Shown one piece after another: positions 52,166 through 63,859 of a stretch of 64,000 nucleotides of DNA. How positions within the stretch are numbered: position 1 is the stretch's first letter; the number at the start of each line of letters is the position of its first letter. The stretch is from Nomia melanderi (Eukaryota > Arthropoda > Insecta > Hymenoptera > Halictidae): the NCBI RefSeq assembly GCF_051020985.1, contig NW_027475138.1, forward strand, positions 1,302,001-1,366,000, in the 5' to 3' direction. The notes below the pieces were generated by a model. That model searched no databases. It was not told where the DNA came from and saw only the letters and a list, made by a program, of their open reading frames with translations. The translations under genes were made by a program, and so were the position numbers.

Positions 52166-53472
52166 CTGAATCTGGGAAGCGGGAACGTCCTCGGACCACC
52201 AGGGGCCGAGAAAACCAGCGTCTCATGGGGCCGGACACTCAGGGTCAGGGAAAAATCCAATATATATCTGGTGATATCTCGGGTGCTATTAGAGATAGCG
52301 CAATAAACCAATGTGAATTACCTGCAGGAGGCCCTAACGCATGAATCTGTGCAGCGGGAACGACCTCGGTCCACCAGGGGCCGAGAAAACCACCGTCTCA
52401 TGGGGCTGGACACTCAGGGTGAGGGAAATATCCAATATATATCTGTTGATATGTCGGGTGCTATTACAGATAGCGCAATAAATCAAAGTGCATTGTCTGT
52501 AGGAGGCCGTGGCGCATGAATCTGGGCAGCGGGAACGACTTCGGACCACCAGGGGCCGAGAAGATCACCGTCTCATGGGGCCGGCCACTCAGGGTCAGGG
52601 GAAAATCCAATATATATCTGGTGATATCTCGGGTGCTATTACAGATAGCGCAATAAATCAAAGTGCGTTGTCTGTAGGAGGCCCTGGCGCATGAATCTGT
52701 GCAGCGGGAACGACCTCGGACCACTAGGGGCCGAGAAAACCACAGTCTCATGGGGCCGGACACTCAGGGTCAGGGAAAATCCAATATATATCTGGTGATA
52801 TTTCGGGTGCTATTAGGGATAGCGCAATAAACCAAATTGAATTATCTGCCGGAGGCCCTGGCGCATGAATATGTGCAGCGGGAACGACCTGGGTCCACCA
52901 GGGGCCGAGAAAACCACCGTCTCATGGGGCTGGACACTCAGGGTGAGGGAAATATCCAATATATATCTGGTGATATCTCGGGTGCTATTACAGATAGCGC
53001 AATAAATCAAAGTGCATTGTCAGTAGGAGGCCACGGCGCATGAATCTGGGCAGCGGGAACGACCTCGGACCACCAGGGGCCGAGAAAACCACAGTCACAT
53101 TGGGCCGAACACTCAGGGTCAGGGAAAATCCAATATATATCTGGTGATATCTCGGGTGCTATTAGGGATAGCGCAATAAACCAAAGTGAATTATCTGCCG
53201 GAGGCCCTGGCGTATCAATCTGTGCAGCAGTAACGACCACGGATCACCAGGGTCCGAGAAAACCACCGTCTCATGGGGCTGGACACTCAGGGTCAGGGAA
53301 AAATCCAATATATATCTGGTGATATCTCGGGCGCTATTAGAGATAGCGCAATAAACCAAAGTGAATTATCTGCAGGAGGCCCTGGCGCATGAATCTGTGC
53401 AGCGGGAACGACCTCGGTCCACCAGGGGCCGAGAAAACCACCGTCTCATGGGGCTGGACACTCAGGGTGAGG

Positions 53473-53567
53473 GAAAAATCCATTATATATCTGGTGATAT
53501 ATCGGGTACCATTAGAGATAGCGCGATAAATGAAAGTGCATTGTCTGCAGGAGGCCCTGAGGCATGA
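53473..53567 (+). repeat. Rare junction haplotype, copy 2
   Basis: It shares TCCATTATATATC, GATATATCGGGT and CCATTAGAG with 33001-33095. It reads GCGCGATAAATG and CCTGAGGCATG where the other copy has GCTCGATAAATC and CCTGACGCATG. The number of differences suggests an older split than the other duplicated blocks. Confidence 0.7.
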
Positions 53568-53829
53568 ATCTGTGCAGCAGGAACGACCTCGGACCACCAG
53601 GGGCCGAAAAAACCACAGTCTCATGGGGCCGGACACTCAGGGTGAGGGAAATATCCAATATATATCTGTTGATATGTCGGGTGCTATTACAGATAGCGCA
53701 AAAAAATCAAAGTGCATTGTCTGTAGGAGGCCGTGGCGCATGAATCTGGGCAGCGGGAACGACTTCGGCCCACCAGGGGCGGAGAAGACCACCGTCTCAT
53801 GGGGCCGGCCACTCAGGGTGAGGGGAAAA

Positions 53830-56271
53830 TCCAATATATATCTGGTGATATCTCGGGTGCTATTAGAGATAGCGCAATAAACCAAAGTGAATTATCTGCA
53901 GGAGGCCCTGGTGCATGAATCTGTGCAACGGGAACGACCTCGGACCACCAGGGGCCGAGAAAACCACAGTCTCATGGGGCCGGACACTCAGGGTCAGTGG
54001 AAAATCCAATATAGATCTGGTGATATCTCGGGTGCTATTACAGATAGCGCAATAAATCAAAGTGCATTACCTGTAGGAGGCCCTGGCGCATGAATCTGTG
54101 CAGCGGGGACGTCCTCAGACCGCCAGGGGCGGAGATAACGACCGTCTCATGTGGCCGGACACTCAGGGTCAGGGTAAAATCCAATATATATCTGGTGATA
54201 TGTCGGGTGCTATTACAGATAGCGCAATAAATCAAAGTGCATTGTCTGTAGGAGGTCCTGGCGCATGAATCTGTGCAGCGGGAACGACCTTGGACCACCA
54301 GGGGCCGAGAAAACCACAGTCTCATGGGGCCGGACACTCAGGGTCAGGGGAAAATCCAATATATATCTGGTGATAACTCGGGTGCTATTAGAGATAGCGC
54401 AATAAACCAAAGTGAATTATCTGCAGGAGGCCCTGGCGCATGATTCTGTGCAGCGAGAACGACCTCGGACCACCAGGGGCCGAGAAAACTACCGTCTCAT
54501 GGGGCCGGTCACTCAGGGTCAGTGAAAAATCCAATATATATCTGCTGATATCTCGGGTGCTATTAGAGATAGCGCAATAAACCAAAGTGAATTATCTGCA
54601 GGAGGCCCTGGCGCATGAATCTGTGCAGCGGGAACGACCTCGGACCACCAGGGGCCGAGAAAACCACAGTCTCATGGGGCCGGGCACTCAGAGTCAGGGG
54701 AAAATCCAATATAGATCTGGTGATATCTCGGGTGCTATCACAGATAGCGCAATAAACCAAAGTGAACTACCTGTAGGAGGCCCTGGCGCATGAATCTGTG
54801 CAGCGGGAACGTCGTCGGACCTCCAGGGGCCGAGACAACGACCGTCTCATGGGGCTGGACACTCAGGGTCAGGGTAAAATCCAATATATATCTGGTGATA
54901 TCTCGGGTGCTATAACAGATAGCGCAATAAATCAAAGTGCATTGTCTGTAGGAGGCCCTGGCGCATGAATCTGTGCAGCGGGAACGACCTCGGACCACCA
55001 GGGGCCGAGAAAACCACAGTCTCATGGGGCCGGACACTCAGGGTCAGGGGAAAATCCAATATATATCTGGTGATATCTCGGGTGCTATTACAGATAGAGC
55101 AATAAATCAAAGTGCATTGTCTGTAGGAGGCCCTCGCGCATGAATCTGTGCAGCGCGAACAACCTCGGACCACCAGGGGCCGAGAAAACCACAGTCTCAT
55201 GGGGCCGGACACTCAGGGTCAGGGCAAAATCCAATATATATCTGGTGATATCTCGGGTGCTATTAGAGATAGCGCAATAAACCATTGTGAATTATCTGCA
55301 GGAGGCCCTGGCGCATGAATGTGTGCAGCGGGAACGACCTCGGACCACCAGGGGCCGAGAAAACCGCAGTCTCATGGGGCCGGACACTCAGGGTCAGGGA
55401 AAAATCCAATATATATCTGGTGATATCTCGGGCGCTATTAGAGATAGCGCAATAAACCAAAGTGAATTATCTGCAGGTGGCCCTGGCGCATGAATCTGTG
55501 CAGCGGGAACGACCTCGGACCACCAGGGGCCGAGAAAACCACCGTCTCATGGGGCCGGACACTCAGGGTCAGGGAAAAATCCAATATATATCTGGTGATA
55601 TCTCGGGTGCTATTAGAGATAGCGCAATAAACCAAAGTGAGTTATCTGCAGGAGGCCCTGGCGCCTGAAGCTGTGCAGCGGGAATGACCTCGGACCACCA
55701 GGGGCCGAGAAAACCACCGTCTCGAGGGGGCCGGACACTCTGGGTCAGAGAAAAATCCAATATATATGTGGTGATATCTCGGGTGCTATTACAGATAACG
55801 CAATAAATCAAAGTGCATTGTCTGTAGGAGGCCCTGGCGCATGAATCTGTGCAGCGGGAACGACCAAGGACCACCAGGGGCCGAGAAAACTACAGTCTCA
55901 TGGGGCCGGACACTCAGGGTCAGGGGAAAATCCTATATATATCTGGTGATATCTCGGGTGCTATTAGAGATAGCGCAAAAAACCAAGGTGAATTATCTGC
56001 AGGAGGCCCTGGCGCATGAATCTGTGCAATGGAAACGACCTCGGACCACCAGGGGCCGAGAAAACGACAGTCTCAAGGGGCCGGACACTCAGGGTCAGGG
56101 GAAAATCCAATATATATCTGGTGATATCTCGGGTGCTATTACAGATAGCGCAATAAATGAAAGTGCATTACCTGTAGGAGGCCCTGGCGCATGAATCTGT
56201 GCAGCGGGGACGTCCTCGGACCGCCAGGGGCCGAGACAACGACCGTCTCATGGGGCCGGACACTCAGGGTC
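53830..56271 (+). repeat. 33-unit higher-order structure, copy 3 (truncated)
   Basis: It matches copy 2 at an offset of 5,774 bp and copy 1 at 11,197 bp. It keeps GATTCTGTGCAGCGAG near 54443, CTCAGAGTCAGG, GAACGTCGTCGG, the XhoI-type 176-bp unit near 55718 and the two units missing from copy 1. The match with copy 2 stops at 56272, where CTGGGGAAAATCC replaces CAGGGTAAAATCC. From there the sequence jumps to a later part of the structure. Confidence 0.85.
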
Positions 56272-56621
56272 TGGGGAAAATCCAATATATATCTGGTGAT
56301 ATCTCGGGTCCTATTACAGATAGCGAAATAAATCGAAGTGCATTGTCTGTAGGAGACCCTGGCGCATGAATCTGTGCAGCGGGATCGACCTCGGACCACC
56401 AGGGGCCGAGAAAACCACCGTCTCATGGGGCCGGACACTCAGGGTCAGGGGAAAATCCAATATATATCTGGTGATATCTCGGGTGCTATTAGAGATAGCG
56501 CAATAAACCAAAGTGAATTATCTGCAGGAGGCCCTGGCGCATGAATCTGTGCAGCGGGAACGACCTCGGACCACCAGGGGCCGAGAAAACCACAGTCTCA
56601 TGGGGCCGGACACTCAGGGTC

Positions 56622-57614
56622 AGGGGAAAATCCAATATATATCTGGTGATATCTCGGGTGCTATTAGAGATAGCGCAGTAAGCCAAAGGGAATTATCTGC
56701 AGGAGGCCCTGGCGCATGCATCTGTGCAGCGGGAACGACCTAGGACCACCAGGGGCCGAGAAAACTACAGTCTCATGCGGCCGGACACTCAGGGTCTGGG
56801 GAAAATCCAATATATATCTGGTGATATCTCGGGTCCTATTACAGATAGCGAAATAAATCGAAGTGCATTGTCTGTAGGAGACCCTGGCGCATGAATCTGT
56901 GCAGCGGGATCGACCTCGGACCACCAGGGGCCGAGAAAACCACCGTCTCATGGGGCCGGACACTCAGGGTCAGGGGAAAATCCAATATATATCTGGTGAT
57001 ATCTCGGGTGCTATTAGAGATAGCGCAATAAACCAAGTGACTTATCTGCAGGAGGCCCTGGCGCCTGAATCTGGGAAGCGGGAACGTCCTCGGACCACCA
57101 GGGGCCGAGAAAACCAGCGTCTCATGGGGCCGGACACTCAGGGTCAGGGAAAAATCCAATATATATCTGGTGATATCTCGGGTGCTATTAGAGATAGCGC
57201 AATAAACCAATGTGAATTATCTGCAGGAGGCCCTAACGCATGAATCTGTGCAGCGGGAACGACCTCGGTCCACCAGGGGCCGAGAAAACCACCGTCTCAT
57301 GGGGATGGACACTCAGGGTGAGGGAAATATCCAATATATATCTGGTGATATCTCGGGTGCTATTACAGATAGCGCAATAAATCAAAGTGCATTGTCTGTA
57401 GGAGGCCGTGGCGCATGAATCTGGGCAGCGGGAACGACCTCGGACCACCAGGGGCCGAGAAGACCACCGTCTCATGGGGCCGGCCACTCAGGGTCAGGGG
57501 AAAATCCAATATATATCTGGTGATATCTCGGGTGCTATTACAGATAGCGCAATAAATCAAAGTGCGTTGTCTGTAGGAGGCCCTGGCGCATGAATCTGTG
57601 CAGCGGGAACGACC
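56622..57614 (+). repeat. Continuation of copy 3 after a 5-unit loss
   Basis: This segment matches 51723-52715 at 4,899 bp, 875 bp (5 units) less than the 5,774 bp of the preceding part. Between the two parts, 56272-56460 is a near copy of 56797-56985 (offset 525 bp, 3 units). The junction is therefore itself rearranged. Shared marks are a class C unit, GGGATCGACC, CCAAGTGACTTATC, GAAAACCAGCG and CCCTAACGCATG. Confidence 0.8.
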
Positions 57615-57910
57615 ACGGATCACCAGGGTCCGAGAAAACCACCGTCTCATGGGGCTGGACACTCAGGGTCAGGGAAAAATCCAATATATATCTGGTGATA
57701 TCTCGGGCGCTATTAGAGATAGCGCAATAAACCAAAGTGAATTATCTGCAGGAGGCGCTGGCGCATGAATCTGTGCAGCGGGAACGATCTCGGTCCACCA
57801 GGGGCCGAGAAAACCACCGTCTCATGGGGCTGGACACTCAGGGTGAGGGAAAAATCCAATATGTATCTGGTGATATCTCGGGTGCTATTAGAGATAGCGC
57901 AATAAACGAA

Positions 57911-58085
57911 AGTGAATTATCTGCAGGAGGCCCGGGCGCATGAATCTGTGCAGCGGGAACGACCTCGGACCACCAGTGGCCGAGAAAATTACAGATATTC
58001 GGAATCCGTCACCCAAGGTCATGTAAAAATCCAGCATATATCTGGTGATATCTCGGGTGCTATTAGAGATAGCGCGATAAATCAA
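57911..58085 (+). repeat. Chimeric unit type Y, copy 1
   Basis: Unit positions 1-78 and 129-175 are ordinary. The 50 bp after GAGAAAA read ATTACAGATATTCGGAATCC, then GTCACCCAAGG and TCATGTAAAAATCCAGCATAT. Aligned without gaps, I count 20 differences from the consensus in these 50 bp, yet length is unchanged. It lacks the GTCTCATGGGGCCGG segment. Seven copies occur, all right of 57.9 kb. The sharp borders suggest conversion or exchange with another 175-bp subfamily. Confidence 0.8.
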
Positions 58086-58960
58086 AGTGAATTATCTGCA
58101 GCAGGCCCTGGCGCATGAATGTGTGCAGCGGGAACGACCTCGGACCACCAGGGGCCGAGAAAACCACAGTCTCATGGGGCCGGACACTCAGGGTCAGGGA
58201 AAAATCCAATATATATATGGTGATATCTCGGGCGCTATTAGAGATAGCGCAATAAACCAAAGTGAATTATCTGCAAGAGGCCCTGGCGCATGAATCTGTG
58301 CAGCGGGAACGACCTCGGTCCACCAGGGGCCGAGAAAACCACCGTCTCATGGGGCTGGACACTCAGGGTGAGGGAAATATCCAATATATATCTGGTGATA
58401 TCTCGGGTGCTATTACAGATAGCGCAATAAATCAAAGTGCATTGTCAGTAGGAGGCCGTGGCGCATGAATCTGGGCAGCGGGAACGACCTCGGACCACCA
58501 GGGGCCGAGAAGACCACCGTCCCATGGGGCCGGCCACTCAGGGTCTGGGGAAAATCCAATATATATCTGGTGATATCTCGGGTGCTATTAGAGATAGAGC
58601 AATAAATCAAAGTGCATTGTCTGTAGGAGGCACTGGCGCATGAATCTGGGCAGCGGGAACGACCTCCGACCACCAGGGGCCGAGAAGACCACCGTCTCAT
58701 GGGGCCGGCCACTCAGGGTCAGGGGAAAATCCAATATATATCTGGTGATATCTCGGCTGCTATTAGAGATAGCGCAATAAGCCAAAGGGAATTATCTGCA
58801 GGAGGCCCTGGTGCATGCATCTGTGCAGCGGGAACGACCTCCGACCACCAGGGGCCGAGTAAACCACCGTCTCATGGGGCCGTACACTCAGGGTCAGGGG
58901 TAAATCCAATATATATCTGGTGATATCTCGGGTGCTATTACAGATAGCGCAATAAATCAA

Positions 58961-59135
58961 AGTGCGTTGTCTGTAGGAGGCCCTGGCGCATGAATCTGTG
59001 CAGCGGGAACGACCTCGGACCTCCAGGGGCCGAGAAAATTACAGATATTCGGAATCCGTCACCCAAGGTCATGTAAAAATCCAGCATATATCTGGTGATA
59101 TCTCGGGTGCTATTAGAGATAGCGCGATAAATCAA
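58961..59135 (+). repeat. Chimeric unit type Y, copy 2
   Basis: It lies 1,050 bp (6 units) after copy 1. It has a class A junction with GTGCGTTGTC and GACCTCCAGGGGCC before the replaced segment. It is followed by GCGCGATAAATC, as after copy 1. Confidence 0.8.
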
Positions 59136-59822
59136 AGTGAATTATCTGCAGGAGGCCCTGGCGCATTAATGTGTGCAGCGGGAACGACCTCGGACCACCA
59201 GGGGCCGAGAAAACCGCAGACTCATGGGGCCGGACACTCAGGGTCAGGGAAAAATCCAATATATATCTGGTGATATCTCGGGTGCTATTAGAGATAGCGC
59301 GATAAATCAAAGTGAATCATCTGCAGGAGGCCCTGGCGCATGAATGTGTGCAGCGGGAACGACCTCGGACCACCAGGGGCCGAGAAAACCGCAGACTCAT
59401 GGGGCCGGTCACTCAGGGTCAGGGAAAAATCCAATATATATCTGGTGATATCTCGGGCGCTATTAGAGATAGCGCAATAAACCAAAGTGAATTATCCGCA
59501 AGAGGCCCTGGCGCATGAATCTGTGCAGCGGGAACGACCTCGGTCCACCAGGGACCGAGAAAACCACCGTCTCATGGGGCTGGACACTCAGGGTGAGGGA
59601 AATATCCAATATATATCTGGTGATATCTCGGGTGCTATTACAGATAGCGCAATAAATCAAAGTGCATTGTCAGTAGGAGGCCGTGGCGCATGAATCAGGG
59701 CAGCGGGAACGACCTCGGACCACCAGGGGCCGAGAAGACCCCCGTCTCATGGGGCCGGCCACTCAGGGTCTGGGGAAAATCCAATATATATCTGGTGATA
59801 TCTCGGGTGCTATTAGAGATAG
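59037..59822 (+). repeat. 17-unit offset block (2,975 bp), copy 1
   Basis: This segment runs from the Y core through two GCGCGATAAATC-linked units, a GCAAGAGGCC unit, a GAAATATCC unit and a GAATCAGGGCAGC unit. It recurs at 62012-62797. I count about ten differences in 786 bp, so the split is older than that of the 16-unit block. Confidence 0.75.
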
Positions 59823-60535
59823 CGCAATAAGCCAAATGGAATTATCTGCAGGAGGCCCTGGCGCATGCATCTGTGCAGCGGGAACGACCTAGGACCACCA
59901 GGGGCCGAGAAAACCACCGTCTCATGGGGCCGGACATTCAGGGTAAGGGAAAAATCCAATATATATCTGGTGATATCTCGGGTGCTATTAGAGATAGAGC
60001 AATAAACGAAAGTGAATTATCTGCAGGAGGCCCTGGCGCATGAATCTGTGCAGCGGGAACGACCACGGACCACCAGGGGCCGAGAAAACCACCGTCTCAT
60101 GGGGCTGGACACTCAGGGTGAGGGAAATATCCAATATATATCTGGTGATATCTCGGGTGCTATCACAGATAGCGCAATAAATCAAAGTGCATTGTCTGTA
60201 GGAGGCCGTGGCGCATGAATCTGGGCAGCGGGAACGATCTCGGACCACCAGCGGCCGAGAAAACAACCGTCTCATGGGGCCGGACACTCAGGGTCGGGGA
60301 AAAATCCAATATATATCTGGTGATATCTCGGGTGCTATTAGAGATAGCGCAAAAAATCAAAATGCATTGTCTGTAGGAGGCCCTGTCGCATGAATCTGGC
60401 CAGCGGGAACTACCTCGGACCACCAGGGTCCGAGAAAACCACCGTCTCATGGGGCCGGACACTCAGGGTCAGGGGAAAATCCAATATATATCTGGTGATA
60501 TCTCGGGTGCTATTACAGATAGCGCAATAAATCAA

Positions 60536-60710
60536 AGTGCATTGTCTGTAGGAGGCACTGGCGAATGATTCTGTGCAGCAGGAACGACCTGGGACCAACA
60601 GGGGCCGAGAAAATTACTGATATTCGGAATCCGTCACCGAAGGTCATGTAAAAATCCAGCATATATCTGGTGATATCTCGGGTGCTATTAGAGATAGCGC
60701 AATAAGCCAA
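60536..60710 (+). repeat. Chimeric unit type Y, copy 3
   Basis: It starts GTGCATTGTCTGTAGG and has GGCACTGGCGAATGATTC, AGCAGGAACG, GACCTGGGACCAACAGG and ATTACTGATATTCGG with CACCGAAGG. It is followed by a class C unit rather than a GCGCGATAAATC unit. Confidence 0.8.
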
Positions 60711-61060
60711 AGGGAATTATCTGCAGGAGGCCCTGGCGCATGCATCTGTGCAGCGGGAACGACCTAGGACCACCAGGGGCCGAGAAAACCACCGTCTCAT
60801 GTGGTCGGACAATCAGGGTCAGGGGAAAATCCAATATATATCTGGTGATATCTCGGGTGCTATTACAGAGAGCGCAATAAATCAAAGTGCGTTGTCTGTA
60901 GAAGGCCCTGGCGCATGAATCTGTGCAGCGGGAACGACCTCGGACCACTAGGGGCCGAGAAAACAACAGTCTCATGGGGCCGGACACTCAGGGTCAGGGG
61001 AAAATCCAATATATATCTGGTGATATCTCGGGTGCTATTACGGATAGCGCAATAAATCAA

Positions 61061-61235
61061 AGTGCATTGTCTGTAGGAGGCACTGGCGAATGAATCTGTG
61101 CAGCAGGAACGACCTCGGACCACCAGTGGCCGAGAAAATTGCAGATATTCGGAATCCGTCACCCAAGGTCATGTAAAAATCCAGCATATATCTGGTGATA
61201 TCTCGGGTGCTATTAGAGATAGCGCGATAAATCAA
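61061..61235 (+). repeat. Chimeric unit type Y, copy 4
   Basis: It lies 525 bp after copy 3. It is preceded by ATTACGGATAG, carries GGCACTGGCGAATGAATC and AGCAGGAACG, then CAGTGGCCGAG and ATTGCAGATATTCGG. The following junction is GCGCGATAAATC. Confidence 0.8.
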
Positions 61236-61935
61236 AGTGAATTATCTGCAGGAGGCCCTGGCGCATGAATGTGTGCAGCGGGAACGACCTCGGACCACCA
61301 GGGGCCGAGAAAACCGCAGTCACATGGGGCCGGACACTCAGGGTCAGGGAAAAATCGAATATATATCTGGTGATATCTCGGGTGCTATTAGAGATAGCGC
61401 GATAAATCAAAGTGAATCATCTGCAGGAGGCCCTGGCGCATGAATGTGTGCAGCGGGAACGACCTCGGACCACCAGGGGCCGAGAAAACCGCAGTCTCAT
61501 GGGGCCGGACACTCAGGGTCAGGGGAAAATCCAATATATATCTGGTGATATCTCGGGTGCTATTACAGATAGCGCAATAAATCAAAGTGCGTTGTCTGTA
61601 GGAGGCCCTGGCGCATGAATCTGTGCAGCGGGAACGACCTCGGACCACCAGGGTCCGAGAAAACCACCGTCTCATTGTGCCGGACACTCAGGGTCAGGGG
61701 AAAATCCAATATATATCTGGTCATATCTCGGGTGCTATTACAGATAGCGCAATAAATCAAAGTGCGTTGTCTGTAGGAGGCCGTGGCGCATGAATCTGTG
61801 CAGCGGGAACGACCTCGGACCACTAGGGGCCGAGAAAACCACAGTCTCATGGGGCCGCACACTCAGGGTCAGGGGAAAATCCAATATATATCTGGTGATA
61901 TCTCGGGTGCTATTACGGATAGCGCAATAAATCAA

Positions 61936-62110
61936 AGTGCATTGTCTGTAGGAGGCACTGATGAATGAATCTGTGCAGCAGGAACGACCTCGGACCACCA
62001 GTGGCCGAGAAAATTACAGATATTCGGAATCCGTCACCCAAGGTCATGTAAAAATCCAGCATATATCTGGTGATATCTCGGGTGCTATTAGAGATAGCGC
62101 GATAAATCAA
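61936..62110 (+). repeat. Chimeric unit type Y, copy 5
   Basis: It lies 875 bp after copy 4 with the same ATTACGGATAG and CAGTGGCCGAG marks, but reads GGCACTGATGAATGAATC. It begins near the second copy of the 17-unit block. Confidence 0.8.
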
Positions 62111-62797
62111 AGTGAATCATCTGCAGGAGGCACTGGCGCATGAATGTGTGCAGCGGGAACGACCTCGGACCACCAGGGGCCGAGAAAACCGCAGACTCAT
62201 GGGGCCGGACACTCAGGGTCAGGGAAAAATCCAATATATATCTGGTGATATCTCGGGTGCTATTAGAGATAGCGCGATATATCAAAGTGAATCATCTGCA
62301 GGAGGCCCTGGCGCATGAATGTGTGCAGCGGGAACGTCCTCGGACCACCAGGCGCCGAGAAAACCGCAGACTCATGGGGCCGGTCACTCAGGGTCAGGGA
62401 AAAATCCAATATATATCTGGTGATATCTCGGGCGCTATTAGAGATAGCGCAATAAACCAAAGTGAATTATCCGCAAGAGGCCCTGGCGCATGAATCTGTG
62501 CAGCGGGAACGACCTCGGTCCACCAGGGGCCGAGAAAACCACCGTCTCATGGGGCTGGACACTCAGGGTGAGGGAAATATCCAATATATATCTGGTGATA
62601 TCTCGGGTGCTATTACAGATAGCGCAATAAATCAAAGTGCATTGCCTGTAGGAGGCCGTGGCGCATGAATCAGGGCAGCGGGAACGACCTCGGACCACCA
62701 GGGGCCGAGAAGACCACCGTCTCATGGGGACGGCCACTCAGGGTCTGGGGAAAATCCAATATATATCTGGTGATATCTCGGGTGCTATTAGAGATAG
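62012..62797 (+). repeat. 17-unit offset block (2,975 bp), copy 2
   Basis: This is the partner of 59037-59822. Differences include GCATGAATGTG for GCATTAATGTG, GCGCGATATATC for GCGCGATAAATC, AACGTCCTCGG with GGCGCCGAG, ATTGCCTGTAGG for ATTGTCAGTAGG, and GGGGACGGCC for GGGGCCGGCC. The match ends at 62798 (ATAGAGC against ATAGCGC). Confidence 0.75.
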
Positions 62798-62810
62798 AGC
62801 AATAAGCGAA

Positions 62811-62984
62811 AGTGAATTATCTGTAGGAGGCACTGGCGAATGAATCTGTGCAGCAGGAACGACCTCGGACCAACAGGGGCCGAGAAAATTACTGATATTC
62901 GGAATCCGTCACCCTAGGTCATGTAAAAATCCAGCATATATCTGGTGATATCTCGGGTGCTATTAGAGATAGCGCAATAAACCA
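62811..62984 (+). repeat. Chimeric unit type Y, copy 6 (174 bp)
   Basis: It starts as class B (AGTGAATTATC) but continues CTGTAGG like class A, then GGCACTGGCGAATGAATC, CCAACAGGGG, ATTACTGATATTCGG and ACCCTAGG. The unit ends AATAAACCA with one A lost, giving 174 bp. It is a recombinant of several haplotypes. Confidence 0.8.
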
Positions 62985-63334
62985 AGTGAGTTATCTGCAG
63001 GAGGCCCTGGCGCCTGAATCTGGGAAGCGGGAGCGTCCTCGGACCACCTGGGGCCGAGAAAACCACCGTCTCATGGGGCCGGACACCCAGAGTCAGGGGA
63101 AAATCCAATATATATCTGGTGATATCTCAGGTGCTATTAGAGATAGCGCAATAAACCAAAGTGAATTATCTGCAGGAGGCCCTCGCGCATGAATCTGTGC
63201 AGCGGGAATGACCTCGGTCCACCAGGGGCCGAGAAAACCACCGTCTCATGGGGCTGGTCACTCAGGGTGAGGGAAATATCCAATATATATCTGGAGATAT
63301 CTCGGGTGCTATTACGGATAGCGCAATAAATCAA

Positions 63335-63509
63335 AGTGCATTGTCTGTAGGAGGCACTGGCGAATGAATCTGTGCAGCAGGAACGACCTCGGACCACCAG
63401 TGGCCGAGAAAATTACAGATATTCGGAATCCGTCACCCAAGGTCATGTAAAAATCCAGCATATATCTGGTGATATCTCGGGTGCTATTAGAGATAGCGCG
63501 ATAAATCAA
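63335..63509 (+). repeat. Chimeric unit type Y, copy 7
   Basis: It has the standard Y form: GGCACTGGCGAATGAATC, AGCAGGAACG, CAGTGGCCGAG, ATTACAGATATTCGG, CACCCAAGG. It is preceded by ATTACGGATAG and followed by GCGCGATAAATC. The full linked set spans more than one unit, so copies 4, 5 and 7 were spread as blocks. Confidence 0.8.
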
Positions 63510-63859
63510 AGTGAATTATCTGCAGGAGGCCCTGGCGCATGAATGTGTGCAGCGGGAACGACCTCGGACCACCAGGGGCCGAGAAAACCGCAGTCTCATG
63601 GGGCCGGACACTCAGGGTTAGTGAAAAATCCTATATATATCTGGTGATATCTCGGGCGCTATTAGAAATAGCGCAATAAACCAAAGTGAATTATCTGCAG
63701 GAGGCCCTGGCGCATGAATCTGTGCAGCGGGAACGACCTCGGTCCACCAGGGGCCGAGAAAACCACCGTCTCATGGGGCTGGACACTCAGGGTGAGGGAA
63801 ATATCCAATATATATCTGGTGACATCTCGGGTGCTATTACAGATAGCGCAATAAATCAA

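Noticed and set aside
57988..58038. The Y core as a small transposon or inserted element
   Set aside because: It replaces an equal length of the unit, aligns without gaps, and shows no target duplication or terminal repeats. Conversion from a divergent subfamily is simpler.
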